Shown: piece by piece, positions 53,014 through 62,021 of the stretch | Layout: each line of letters opens with the position of its first letter | Position numbering within the stretch: position 1 is the stretch's first letter | Assembly (NCBI GenBank): GCA_023460855.1 | Contig: JAEWOS010000003.1 | Coordinates: 315,003 to 379,002, forward strand | DNA length: 64,000 nt | Reading direction: 5' to 3' | DNA from: Bacteroidota bacterium | GTDB lineage: Bacteria; Bacteroidota; Bacteroidia; Flavobacteriales; Weeksellaceae | Notes under the pieces: model-generated | The model's input: only the letters and a program-made list of their open reading frames with translations | Told to the model about the DNA's origin: nothing | Database searches by the model: none | Made by a program: the position numbers and the translations under genes

Positions 53014-54360
53014 TTAGAACAGCCTTTCGTGAAACTCCTCAATTTTGCTTACTTCTTCAATGATTATTCCGTATTTCCTTTTTGGAATTTTATTCAGGTT
53101 AGAAATAAAAATTTTATCGTATCCGAGCTTTTCAGCTTCAGAAATGCGCTGCTCGATTTGCGGTACCGGTCGGATTTCACCACTCAGTCCGATTTCCCCG
53201 GCAAAGCAGTATTTCTCGGGAACGGCAATATCGTCATTCGAGGAAAGAATGGAAGCAATTACAGCCAGATCCAGAGCCGGATCATCGGTTTTTATCCCTC
53301 CCGTAATATTTAAGAAAACATCTTTGGCACCAAGCTGAAAACCGGCTCTTTTTTCCAGAACTGCGAGCAGCATGTTCAGTCTTTTGGAATCGAATCCGGT
53401 ACAGCTTCTCTGCGGAGTTCCATAAACGGCGGTAGAAACAAGTGCCTGAATTTCCAGCAGCATCGGTCGGTTTCCTTCAAGCGTAACAGCAATTGCGTTG
53501 CCGGAAAGCTCTTCAAATTTCTTCGTGATCAGGATTTCAGAAGGATTCTTAATTTCCTTCAATCCCTGTGCGATCATTTCATAAATACCTATTTCGGCGG
53601 TAGAGCCAAACCTGTTTTTTTGCGCCCTGAGCAAACGGAACAGATGATTGCGGTCGCCATCAAAATTCAGTACCACATCCACCATATGCTCCAGCACTTT
53701 CGGACCGGCGATCTGGCCGTCTTTGGTGATATGACCCACGAGAATTACTGGAATACTGTATTCTTTGGCAAATTTGATGAGTTCATTACTGCATTCGCGG
53801 ATTTGGGAAACTGTTCCGGGTGAACTTTCCAGCAATTGCGAATGTAAAGTCTGGATAGAATCGACAATCAGCAAATCGGGCTGCAGTTTTTTTGCTTCAT
53901 GAATGATTTTTTCAACGGAAACTTCCGTAAACAGAAAACAGTTCGGGTTTTGAGCATCGGTTAATCTGTCGGCTCTCATTTTAATCTGCGACGCGCTTTC
54001 CTCGCCGGAAACGTAAAGAATTTTCTTCTTCATTTTCAGAGCAAGCTGCAACAGCAAAGTCGATTTTCCGATTCCTGGCTCTCCACCGATCAGAATAACG
54101 GATCCGAGAACAATTCCGCCGCCTAAAACCCTGTTCAACTCTTCGGAAATGGTTTTTATTCTGATTTCATCAGAGGTTTCCACTTCGATGATGTTGATGA
54201 TGTGGTTTTTCTTCTTATCCACGGCAGATTTAGCAGGAGATTTCCCCACAATTTCCTCCACCATGGTATTCCAGGAGCCGCAGTTTTTGCACTGCCCCGA
54301 CCATTGCGGATACTGTACGCCACAGTTCTGGCAGTAATATGCTGTTTTGAGTTTGGCCAT
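53014..54360 (-). CDS. radA: DNA repair protein RadA
   Basis: The 448-residue branch-migration factor has an N-terminal zinc finger (Cys10, Cys13, Cys24, Cys27), a RecA-like ATPase with Walker A GGEPGIGKST (residues 92-101), the RadA-specific KNRFGST motif (about 248) and a C-terminal Lon-like domain. It helps process recombination intermediates. It is 9 bases upstream of the AcpH-like gene. The region to the right contains a terminator from the next gene. Confidence 0.95.
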   Translation of the reverse strand: MAKLKTAYYCQNCGVQYPQWSGQCKNCGSWNTMVEEIVGKSPAKSAVDKKKNHIINIIEVETSDEIRIKTISEELNRVLGGGIVLGSVILIGGEPGIGKSTLLLQLALKMKKKILYVSGEESASQIKMRADRLTDAQNPNCFLFTEVSVEKIIHEAKKLQPDLLIVDSIQTLHSQLLESSPGTVSQIRECSNELIKFAKEYSIPVILVGHITKDGQIAGPKVLEHMVDVVLNFDGDRNHLFRLLRAQKNRFGSTAEIGIYEMIAQGLKEIKNPSEILITKKFEELSGNAIAVTLEGNRPMLLEIQALVSTAVYGTPQRSCTGFDSKRLNMLLAVLEKRAGFQLGAKDVFLNITGGIKTDDPALDLAVIASILSSNDDIAVPEKYCFAGEIGLSGEIRPVPQIEQRISEAEKLGYDKIFISNLNKIPKRKYGIIIEEVSKIEEFHERLF

Positions 54361-54411
54361 TGATTCAATTTACCTGATTTACCTGCAATATAGCAAGATC
54401 AACAGAGAAGT

Positions 54412-54447
54412 AAAAAAAACCGCCGGAAAAAGATGTCCGGCGGTTAA
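54412..54447 (-). terminator. intrinsic terminator of the secreted-protein gene
   Basis: Minus-strand AACCGCCGGACA / TCCGGCGGTT is a strong stem followed by eight T residues. It lies about 140 bases beyond the stop codon at 54584, leaving an unusually long 3' untranslated region. Confidence 0.8.
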
Positions 54448-54583
54448 AATAGAAGTGAAATATATAAGGAGCAGCAATGCTGCGATTTACTGATTAGATA
54501 TTATCATATTCCAATAGTTAAATCTAAATCCTCATTAATTTCAAAATTTTTTACGCAATAGTAAGATTATACCGCAACGATAA

Positions 54584-55246
54584 TCAGAAATAATACCAAA
54601 AGTTCGCATCGTATCTTTTTGTGAATTCCTTCATACACTTTTGCGAAACCATCTGAAGTTTTACAACGGTAATCGGTTTTCCTTTGCTGAACGGTATTCT
54701 CGGCACTTTTTCCTGTGAAGAAAAAGTTGTTCCGTCATTGTAAGTAGCTGTCCAGTTATAGCGGAAAGTGCCACCGTCGGAATCCGGGAACAGACTCACC
54801 GTACCTGCGTCATATTTTACTTCTTTAAAGTTTGTTGCAGGGATATCGCAAACCGGCGATGCTGGCGGAGGAACACTTTCTCCCGCAACGGCTGGTACTG
54901 TTGAAACTTCCGGCGCAGTAACAGGAACTGCAGAAGTGGCTGCTGTAAAATCTATATTTTTAGAACACTGTGCCAAACCCTGTGGTGTAAGCACTGCGAG
55001 CGAAATCACCTGCCTTCCCGGAACTGCTGACGCAACTTTTACAGTTTTCAGCCGTGAATCTCCTTTTACCGCTGCTGCATTTCCAACTGCAACCCAGAGA
55101 TGACATTCCGCGCACTGCGCTTCGGCACCGGTTGCTGTGAGTGTTATTTCTTCGCCGACTGCAGCACTGCTTTTGCCTTCGATTGTGCACTGCGCAAATG
55201 CCGGCAGAATGATACATAAAAACAATGCTGTAAAGAGCTTTTTCAT
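54584..55246 (-). CDS. hypothetical secreted protein
   Basis: The 220-residue protein starts with a signal peptide (MKKLFTALFLCIILPAFAQ) and has an N-terminal Ig/PKD-like region (KSSAAVGEEITLTATGAEAQ) with a Cys pair (AQCAECHLW), then an Ala/Val/Pro-rich linker (about 100-130) and a second beta domain ending in Tyr-Phe. Six or more Cys residues suggest disulphides. No family could be named. It is 20 bases downstream of the carboxylase gene on the same strand, so they may share a transcript, ending at the terminator 54412-54447. Confidence 0.72.
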   Translation of the reverse strand: MKKLFTALFLCIILPAFAQCTIEGKSSAAVGEEITLTATGAEAQCAECHLWVAVGNAAAVKGDSRLKTVKVASAVPGRQVISLAVLTPQGLAQCSKNIDFTAATSAVPVTAPEVSTVPAVAGESVPPPASPVCDIPATNFKEVKYDAGTVSLFPDSDGGTFRYNWTATYNDGTTFSSQEKVPRIPFSKGKPITVVKLQMVSQKCMKEFTKRYDANFWYYF

Positions 55247-55266
55247 CTGACTTGTTTTTTTAGTGA

Positions 55267-56895
55267 TTAAACCTGAATGACTCCCAGGTTAAATTTTTCC
55301 ATATGCGGATTATGATTTGCCGCTTCAATTCCCATCGAAATCCATTTTCTGGTGTCTGCAGGATTGATGATTGCATCGGTCCAGAGTCTTGCAGCAGCGT
55401 AAACCGCTTCCGTCTGCTTCTGATAACGCTGCGAAATGGTATCCAGAATTTCCTGATGCTGTTCTTCGGTAATTTCCTGCCCCTGCTTTTTCAGTGCAGA
55501 TTCCTGAATCTGAGCGAGTACTTTTGCAGCCTGTGCACCACCCATTACGGCAAGTTCTGCCCACGGCCAAGCTACAATCAGGCGTGGATCGTATGCTTTT
55601 CCGCACATCGCGTAATTTCCGGCACCGTAAGAATTTCCGGTTATAATGGTAAATTTTGGAACAACTGAATTGCTGACTGCGTTCACCATTTTCGCTCCGT
55701 CTTTAATAATGCCGCCATGTTCAGATTTTGAGCCTACCATGAATCCGGTAACATCCTGCAGAAATACCAGTGGAATTTTTCGCTGGTTGCAGTTGGCAAT
55801 AAAACGTGTCGCTTTATCAGCAGAATCGGAATAGATTACTCCGCCAAACTGCATCTCGCCTTTACCGTTTTTCACAAGCTTACGCTGATTGGCAACAATA
55901 CCGACGCTCCAACCGTCGATCCTTGCCGTAGCGCAGATAATTGTTTTACCGTAATCCGGTTTGTATTCCTCGAATTCTGAGTTATCGACGAGGCATTTGA
56001 TAATTTCATGCGTATCATACTGTTCGGAACGCGAAACCGGCATCACACCAAAAATTCCGGACGGATCTTCTTTTGGCGGATGTGATTCTGTACGGTCGAA
56101 ACCGGCTTTCTCAAAACTTCCGACCGATTTCATGATGTTTTTGATACGGTCCAGCGCATCTTTGTCATCTTTTGCCTTATAATCGGTAACGCCTGAAATT
56201 TCACAATGTGTGGTAGCTCCTCCAAGCGTTTCATTATCGATATTTTCTCCGATCGCTGCTTTTACGAGGTAACTTCCGGCAAGGAAAATAGATCCCGTCT
56301 TATCAACGATCATGGCTTCGTCGCTCATAATCGGAAGATATGCGCCACCTGCAACACAGCTTCCCATCACTGCAGAAATCTGGATAATTCCCATGGAGCT
56401 CATTTTTGCATTATTGCGGAATATTCTACCGAAATGTTCTTTGTCCGGGAATATTTCGTCCTGCATTGGCAGATATACACCGGCACTGTCCACAAGATAA
56501 ATAATCGGCAGACGGTTTTCCATGGCAATTTCCTGAGCTCGCAGATTTTTCTTTCCGGTAATCGGAAACCATGCGCCGGCTTTCACGGAAGCATCATTTG
56601 CGACCACTAGACACTGTCTTCCGGAAACGTATCCCATCACGACAACCACGCCGCCGCTTGGACAGCCGCCATGCTCTTCGTACATCTCATAACCGGCAAA
56701 CGCGCCGATTTCAATGGATTCCGAACCTTTGTCCAGCAAATAATCAATTCTTTCGCGGGCAGTCATTTTCCCTTCATCATGCAGTTTCTGAAGGCGTTTT
56801 TCCCCACCTCCTTTTTTTACTTCTGCAAGAAGTTTATTGAGCTGCGACAGTTTCAGTCTGTTCTGATCTTCTCTTTTATTAAATTCTAAATCCAT
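55267..56895 (-). CDS. acyl-CoA carboxylase beta (carboxyltransferase) subunit
   Basis: The 542-residue protein is the carboxyltransferase subunit of a biotin-dependent acyl-CoA carboxylase, of the propionyl-/methylcrotonyl-CoA type. Two crotonase-fold halves are seen; oxyanion-hole glycines are in MGSCVAGGAYLPIMS and TGNSYGAGNYAMCG, and FPDKEHFGRIFRNNAKMSS is typical of methylcrotonyl-type subunits. The biotin carboxylase/carrier subunit is not in the window. It sits left of a 469-base divergent intergenic region that contains an orphan terminator and a Flavo-1-like element. Confidence 0.88.
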   Translation of the reverse strand: MDLEFNKREDQNRLKLSQLNKLLAEVKKGGGEKRLQKLHDEGKMTARERIDYLLDKGSESIEIGAFAGYEMYEEHGGCPSGGVVVVMGYVSGRQCLVVANDASVKAGAWFPITGKKNLRAQEIAMENRLPIIYLVDSAGVYLPMQDEIFPDKEHFGRIFRNNAKMSSMGIIQISAVMGSCVAGGAYLPIMSDEAMIVDKTGSIFLAGSYLVKAAIGENIDNETLGGATTHCEISGVTDYKAKDDKDALDRIKNIMKSVGSFEKAGFDRTESHPPKEDPSGIFGVMPVSRSEQYDTHEIIKCLVDNSEFEEYKPDYGKTIICATARIDGWSVGIVANQRKLVKNGKGEMQFGGVIYSDSADKATRFIANCNQRKIPLVFLQDVTGFMVGSKSEHGGIIKDGAKMVNAVSNSVVPKFTIITGNSYGAGNYAMCGKAYDPRLIVAWPWAELAVMGGAQAAKVLAQIQESALKKQGQEITEEQHQEILDTISQRYQKQTEAVYAAARLWTDAIINPADTRKWISMGIEAANHNPHMEKFNLGVIQV

Positions 56896-57036
56896 TAATC
56901 CTTTGGCATTTTTAGGAGTTTAAAGATAGCTAAATTTCGGCAAACCCTTTGCTACAGCATAAAGGCTGATAAACCTCTGTAATACAAATAATTATATTAA
57001 CAAAGTTTAACATAATATAGAGGCTTTATCCTGCAA

Positions 57037-57157
57037 TAATCTTTGCGCGCCTTCGTTTAATATCTACTGATAATTGAATCCCCAAGATTATTCAGTTTCA
57101 TAAATTCTTAGTTAAATAGTTGATGATCCCGCAGCGTAAACTGCGGGATTTTCTTTG
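57037..57157 (+). ncRNA. candidate small RNA ending in an orphan terminator
   Basis: A strong intrinsic terminator (57124-57157) lies in a divergent gap where no flanking gene could use it, so an unannotated plus-strand transcript is implied. A near-consensus -7 element (TAATCTTTG, one base longer than TAnnTTTG) starts at 57037. No ATG-led frame exists between the two. The transcript would be about 105 bases long. Boundaries and existence are inference. Confidence 0.35.
57124..57157 (+). terminator. orphan intrinsic terminator
   Basis: ATCCCGCAG / CTGCGGGAT is a perfect nine-base stem with a CGTAAA loop followed by TTTCTTT. The flanking genes run away from it on both sides, so it is not explained by any known gene. 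Confidence 0.75.
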
Positions 57158-57194
57158 TTGCTGTGGCTACGTGAATTATAAAATTCCCCTGAAC

Positions 57195-57316
57195 ATAGCC
57201 CGGATTGCAGCGTAAATCCTTTTTTGTAGAACGGAAAAGGAGCTGCCAAAAAAGATTGCAGCGTAAAGCCGGTAGTAAGACGAACGGAACGGCTGCACGT
57301 TGTGCTTCAAAAAAAA
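57195..57316 (+). ncRNA. Flavo-1-like structured element, copy 2
   Basis: The core repeats are GATTGCAGCGTAAA at 57203-57216 and 57254-57267, around CCTTTTTT / AAAAAAG with a variable loop. The outer stem is CCGG with CCGG, where copy 1 has CCCG with CGGG, a compensatory change. The tail ends TGTGCTTCAAAAAAA. It lies 49 bases upstream of the DMT transporter start and in the same direction, so it could be in that gene's leader. Confidence 0.6.
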
Positions 57317-57364
57317 CTCACGAATATTTGTGGTGGAAACGTAATTTTGCAGGTTTAACTGATC

Positions 57365-58255
57365 ATGAAAAAAACTGCACTTTTCCGGCTGCACTTCATC
57401 GTTTTCCTGTGGGGATTTACCGCTATCCTCGGTAAACTCATTGAGGCGAATGCGCAGGTTCTTGTTTTCTACAGAATGCTGCTTGCCGCTGTTTTTCTGG
57501 CTATTTTCGCGGTTTTTGTCAAAAGAGAAAAAATCCGCTTGCCCGGAAAACTCGCAGTTCAGTTGCTCGCAGTTGGCGGAGTGATGGCTTTTCACTGGCT
57601 TTGCTTTTTTCATTCCATCAAGGTTTCGAATGTTTCCATTGCGCTCAGTTGTCTGTCGCTGTCCACACTGTTCGTTTCATTGCTGGAACCGCTGATTTTT
57701 AAACGAAAGATCGACCTCTCTGAAATCATTATGGGTTTGGTAATTGTAGGCTGCATGATTATGATTTTTCAGGTAGAGTTTCATTATAAGGAAGGTATTT
57801 TTTTTGGAATACTGACCGCTTTGGGAGGTGCTGTTTTTTCGGTTTTTAACGGCAAACTGTACGGAAAAACATCTTCCACGAATATCATTCTTTACGAAAT
57901 TGGCGGCGGCTGGTTTCTTACGGCCATTTTTCTGCTCTTTACGGGACAACTTGCCGCAGTTAATGAAATAAGTTTCAGGGATTTGGCGTTAGTAATTCTG
58001 CTCGCATCGGTGTTTACGGCCTATCCGATGCTGGAATCTGTGAATCTGATGAAATATATTTCGCCGTTCACGCTGGTTCTCACGGTAAATCTTGAGCCGG
58101 TTTACGGAATTCTACTGGCTTTTTTTATCTTTGGGGAATCCGAAAAAATGAGCACAGGTTTTTATGTGGCATCTTTGGTAATGATTCTGGCAATCGCTGT
58201 TAACGGAGTTTTAAAATCCAGAAGGCAGGCGCAACAAAAATTAGAAACAAAATGA
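57365..58255 (+). CDS. DMT superfamily (EamA) transporter
   Basis: The 296-residue membrane protein has ten helices in two EamA repeats; the first repeat begins LHFIVFLWGFTAILGKLIEA, and the second includes TALGGAVFSVFNGKLYGK. Such proteins export or import metabolites such as amino acids or sugars; substrate is unknown. Its stop codon overlaps the next gene's start (ATGA), so it is translationally coupled to the PorV/PorQ-like barrel. A Flavo-1-like element lies immediately upstream. Confidence 0.87.
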   Translation: MKKTALFRLHFIVFLWGFTAILGKLIEANAQVLVFYRMLLAAVFLAIFAVFVKREKIRLPGKLAVQLLAVGGVMAFHWLCFFHSIKVSNVSIALSCLSLSTLFVSLLEPLIFKRKIDLSEIIMGLVIVGCMIMIFQVEFHYKEGIFFGILTALGGAVFSVFNGKLYGKTSSTNIILYEIGGGWFLTAIFLLFTGQLAAVNEISFRDLALVILLASVFTAYPMLESVNLMKYISPFTLVLTVNLEPVYGILLAFFIFGESEKMSTGFYVASLVMILAIAVNGVLKSRRQAQQKLETK

Positions 58256-59337
58256 AAAAATACGGCACACTGCTGCTCTTGATATTTTCTGTGATGTATC
58301 AGGCTCAGATTGTAAGAAAATATTCCAACGAATTCCTGAATATCGGTGCCGGCGCGCGCGGACTCGGAATGGGAGGCGCAGTGCTTACCAGCCAGGACGA
58401 TGTATATTCGCCGATGTGGAATCCCGCAGGTTTAATGGGCATTGACCAGGACTGGCAGGCTGCAGCAATGCACGCGGAATATTTTGAAAGCATCGCCAAA
58501 TATGATTATATCGGTTTTGCAAAACCTATTGACAGCAGAGGCGGCGTTTTCGGAGTTTCAATCGTACGGCTTGGTGTTGACGATATCCTTAACACCACGC
58601 AGATGATCGATCCGGAAGGAAACATAGACTACGACAGAATTACCAAATTTTCGCAGGCAGATTACGCCGCACTGATTTCATACGCATTTCGTCCGGGAGG
58701 CAATCACAGACTCAGTGTTGGTGCGACTGCGAAACTGGTGTACAGAAATGTAGGAAAATTTGCGAACGCTTTCGGTTTTGGTTTTGATGTTGGTGCGATT
58801 TACAATGCCGATAACGGCTGGAATTACGGATTCATGGCTCGAGATATCACTACCACCGTAAATTTCTGGAATGTTGATCAGCAGGAACTTTCCACGATTG
58901 TAAACGGTGAAGAATTCAACCCGGCACCGGAAGACAAAATGGAACTTACCATGCCGAAACTGAATGCCGGTATCAGCAAAAATTTTGAACTTAGCCAAAG
59001 CATCAGCATTCTTCCTGAAGCAGGACTGAATATAGATTTCGCCAAAACTGCCGCGCTGGTTTCTACAGAATTCGCAAGTTTAACGCCTTATGCAGGAGCG
59101 GAAATGAACTACAGTGATCTGATTTTTGTAAGGCTCGGAGTTAACAGATTTCAAACAATCACCGATATTGAAAACCTTAACCGAAAAGTTTCGTTTCAGC
59201 CAAGTGCGGGGATCGGAATTCATTACCGCGGTTTGACGCTGGATTATGCAATCACAAATTCGGGACTGGGCGGAAGTAATTATTTCTCCAATTACTTCTC
59301 ACTGAAATTCGACATGGGTGCGTTCCGAAGCAATTAA
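58252..59337 (+). CDS. PorV/PorQ family outer-membrane protein
   Basis: The 361-residue protein has a signal peptide (MKKYGTLLLLIFSVMYQAQ) and the family start YSNEFLNIGAGARGLGMGGA, followed by MWNPAGLMGIDQDWQAAAMH, as in PorV/PorQ and FadL-like barrels. PorV and PorQ are T9SS barrel proteins involved in moving and attaching secreted cargo. Which of the two, if either, cannot be settled; a third paralogue is possible. It overlaps the DMT transporter by four bases and is followed by a small secreted-protein gene after 16 bases. Confidence 0.85.
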   Translation: MKKYGTLLLLIFSVMYQAQIVRKYSNEFLNIGAGARGLGMGGAVLTSQDDVYSPMWNPAGLMGIDQDWQAAAMHAEYFESIAKYDYIGFAKPIDSRGGVFGVSIVRLGVDDILNTTQMIDPEGNIDYDRITKFSQADYAALISYAFRPGGNHRLSVGATAKLVYRNVGKFANAFGFGFDVGAIYNADNGWNYGFMARDITTTVNFWNVDQQELSTIVNGEEFNPAPEDKMELTMPKLNAGISKNFELSQSISILPEAGLNIDFAKTAALVSTEFASLTPYAGAEMNYSDLIFVRLGVNRFQTITDIENLNRKVSFQPSAGIGIHYRGLTLDYAITNSGLGGSNYFSNYFSLKFDMGAFRSN

Positions 59338-59353
59338 TTACAACTGAATACCG

Positions 59354-60076
59354 ATGAAAAAAATAGTATTAGTTCTTACCGCTTTTGTTTCAGTGCAGTT
59401 TAGTGCACAACAAGTTTCAGACCACGCATTCATCATGGTTCCTGAGAAATTCAACGACTTTAAAGAAACTAATCAGTACAATCTGAATAAACTTCTTGGG
59501 TCATCTTTAACAGGAAAACAATACACGATTATCACAGATTTAGCTCAGGCCGGAAATCCCTGCTCAGCGCTGACCGCTGATGTAGCCGACACGAGCAACA
59601 TTTTCAAAACTAAAATCGAACTGAAATTTACCGACTGCAACGGAAAAGTAATTTCGAATGTTCCTTCCTCTTCCGACATTAAGGATTTTGAAAGAGGATT
59701 TCAGGAAGCCCTGAGAACTGCTTTAAAACAGGTTCCTGCAAAAAATCCGCAAAGCAGTGCAGTAACTTCATCAGTGGTTACGCCACCTGTCGTGAATAAT
59801 ACAAAAGCCATCTCAGTACCGGCGAATAATAATGTTTCCTACGTTTATAAATCCGACGAATATCAAAAAGTTGCTGATAACAGCGGCAATTTCAGTCTGA
59901 TCCGAAAAAGTGACGGTCTGCCATTCGCAAGATTTTTCCGTACAAGCAAAAACGGCGTTTATCTGGTGAAACTGAATTCAGAGCAGACCACTGTTGCTTT
60001 TGATGAAGGTTCCCAAATAATTGTTGATACACCTTCGACTTCAGGAAAACAGGTAATGAACTTCAAGGCGAAATAG
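59354..60076 (+). CDS. hypothetical secreted protein
   Basis: The 240-residue protein has a signal peptide (MKKIVLVLTAFVSVQFSAQ). An N-terminal domain (residues 20-125, AFIMVPEKFNDFKETNQYNL) is followed by a Ser/Val/Pro-rich linker and a C-terminal domain (SYVYKSDEYQKVADNSGNFS). The first domain is similar in style to lipoprotein-like outer-membrane assembly proteins, but no family is recognised. It lies 16 bases after the PorV/PorQ gene and is likely in the same transcript, suggesting an envelope role. Confidence 0.72.
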   Translation: MKKIVLVLTAFVSVQFSAQQVSDHAFIMVPEKFNDFKETNQYNLNKLLGSSLTGKQYTIITDLAQAGNPCSALTADVADTSNIFKTKIELKFTDCNGKVISNVPSSSDIKDFERGFQEALRTALKQVPAKNPQSSAVTSSVVTPPVVNNTKAISVPANNNVSYVYKSDEYQKVADNSGNFSLIRKSDGLPFARFFRTSKNGVYLVKLNSEQTTVAFDEGSQIIVDTPSTSGKQVMNFKAK

Positions 60077-60082
60077 TACAAA

Positions 60083-61873
60083 CTATTTGTTAAAATATTC
60101 CCAGACAATTTTTCCTTTGGATTTTCCGAGAATTTCTTCAAGCGTTTCGAGGCTGGATTCTTTCACCCTTTTTACGGATTTCAGTTTCTGAAAAAGCAAC
60201 TCCACCGTTTTTTCACCAACCCCGGGAATTTCGTCAAGTTCGGTTTTAATGGTCGTATTTTTTCTGCGCGTGCGGTGATGTTTTACGCCAAACCGGTGTG
60301 CTTCATCGCGGACACGCTGTAAAATTTTGAGCGTTTCAGATTTCTTGTCGAGATACAGCGGAACGGGATCATTTGGAAAATAAATCTCTTCAAGTCTTTT
60401 CGCAATTCCGATTATCGTGATTCTGCCCTGCAAACCAAGAAGTCCCAGACTTTTGACCGCAGACGAAAGCTGGCCTTTTCCACCATCGATTACAATTAGC
60501 TGCGGCAGGTTTCCGCCTTCATCGAGAATTCTTTTATACCGGCGGAAAATCACTTCTTCCATCGTTGCAAAATCGTTCGGTCCGTCCACCGTTTTCGGGT
60601 GAAAAACACGGTAATCATTTTTGCTCGGCTTTCCGTCTTTAAAAACCACACAAGCCGAAACCGGATTCGAACCCTGAATATTTGAATTATCAAAACCTTC
60701 GATGTGTCGCGGTTCCACCGGCATCCTGAGCAGCTTTTGCATTTCGGCCATGATTCTGTTCGTGTGGCGGTCCGGATCGACAATCTGTATCTGCTTTAAT
60801 TTTTCCAGCCTGTATTCCTTTGCATTCTTTTCCGACAGTTCCACGATCCGCTTTTTATCGCCCACTTTTGGAACCAAAATTTTCACGCCCGGAATTTCAA
60901 CTGACAGGTGAAACGGCAGAAAAATCTCTCTTGAGTCTGAAGCAAATTTCTGTCTGATCTCAATCAGCGCTTCCTCGAGAATTTCATCATCGCTTTCCTC
61001 CAGAATTTTCTTGATTTCTGTGGTATAACTCTGAATGATATTTCCGTTTCTGATTTTAAAGTAATTGACATAAGCTGCGGTTTCATCGCTTGTCATTCCG
61101 AAAACATCGACATCATCGATATTCGGATTTACCACGGTATGTTTTGCCTGATAATTTTCAAGCAATGCCATTCTTTCCTTTACAGACTGTGCTTCTTCAA
61201 ACTGAAGATTCTCAGCAAACCTGATCATTTGTTTCGTGAGGTAGTCGGTTGCTTTGCGGAAATCGCCTTTGATAATACCGCGGATCGCTTCGATTTTTTC
61301 GTCGTATTCCTCCTTCGATTCGAGCATTTCGCACGGACCGGCGCAGTTTTTTATGTGATATTCCAGACAAACCCTGTATTTTCCTTCCGCTATTTTTTCG
61401 GGAGCGAGATTCAGATTACAGGTTCTGAGTTTGTAAATATTCTTAATGGTATCAAGCAAAAATCTGGCAGGCTTCACCTTCGCATACGGACCGTAATATT
61501 CAGAGCCGTCTTTGATTTTATTCCTGGTCAGGAAAATTCTCGGAAAATCTTCGTTCTTAATGCAAATCCAGGGAAAGGATTTGTCATCTTTCATCATCAC
61601 ATTGTAAAATGGCTGATGCTCTTTAATCAGGTTATTTTCGAGCAAAAGCGCATCATATTCACTCGGAACAATCGTGGTTTCCAGGCGGTGAATTTTGTTG
61701 ACCATAATTCTGGTGCGGTAGCCCGAAACATTCTTGTTAAAGTAAGAAAGCACGCGGTTTTTCAGATTTTTGGCTTTACCTACATAAAGCAGCTGACCTT
61801 CCCTGTCATAATATCGGTAGACGCCCGCTTCCGAAGGAATTGTTTTAAGCTGTAGCTGCAGATCAGAATTCAT
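60083..61873 (-). CDS. uvrC: excinuclease ABC subunit C
   Basis: The 596-residue UvrC makes both cuts beside DNA damage. It has the N-terminal GIY-YIG domain (GVYRYYDREGQLLYVGKAKN), a Cys cluster (RVCLEYHIKNCAGPCEM), a UVR motif for UvrB binding (about 200), the RNase-H-like C-terminal nuclease and a final helix-hairpin-helix (LDEIPGVGEKTVELLF). The ATG at 61873 is the first that gives a normal start; the 35 upstream codons are not native. A -7 element lies only five bases before that ATG. Confidence 0.95.
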   Translation of the reverse strand: MNSDLQLQLKTIPSEAGVYRYYDREGQLLYVGKAKNLKNRVLSYFNKNVSGYRTRIMVNKIHRLETTIVPSEYDALLLENNLIKEHQPFYNVMMKDDKSFPWICIKNEDFPRIFLTRNKIKDGSEYYGPYAKVKPARFLLDTIKNIYKLRTCNLNLAPEKIAEGKYRVCLEYHIKNCAGPCEMLESKEEYDEKIEAIRGIIKGDFRKATDYLTKQMIRFAENLQFEEAQSVKERMALLENYQAKHTVVNPNIDDVDVFGMTSDETAAYVNYFKIRNGNIIQSYTTEIKKILEESDDEILEEALIEIRQKFASDSREIFLPFHLSVEIPGVKILVPKVGDKKRIVELSEKNAKEYRLEKLKQIQIVDPDRHTNRIMAEMQKLLRMPVEPRHIEGFDNSNIQGSNPVSACVVFKDGKPSKNDYRVFHPKTVDGPNDFATMEEVIFRRYKRILDEGGNLPQLIVIDGGKGQLSSAVKSLGLLGLQGRITIIGIAKRLEEIYFPNDPVPLYLDKKSETLKILQRVRDEAHRFGVKHHRTRRKNTTIKTELDEIPGVGEKTVELLFQKLKSVKRVKESSLETLEEILGKSKGKIVWEYFNK

Positions 61874-61877
61874 TTCA

Positions 61878-61885
61878 CAAAAGTA
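61878..61885 (-). promoter_or_regulatory. -7 element directly upstream of uvrC
   Basis: Minus-strand TACTTTTG matches TAnnTTTG and ends five bases before the ATG, so the message would be leaderless or nearly so. No -33 TTG is visible at the usual distance. Confidence 0.35.
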
Positions 61886-62021
61886 ACGAAAGCTAAAAAA
61901 AGAAGGCAGATTTACTTCATCAAAATCATCGTGAATAATACGGTAACTAAATTGTTTGAGACGAGTAAAAACGGGCATTTTTAGTTTCCAAATTCATACA
62001 TTTACGGGATAATATTTTACT

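Noticed and set aside
57176..57613. Minus-strand open frame of 145 codons
   Set aside because: It spans the Flavo-1-like element and the start of the DMT transporter; the translation has no family features.
60655..60680. GGATTCGAACCC, similar to the T-arm of tRNA
   Set aside because: It is inside uvrC in a conserved coding segment and no acceptor or anticodon stems are present around it.
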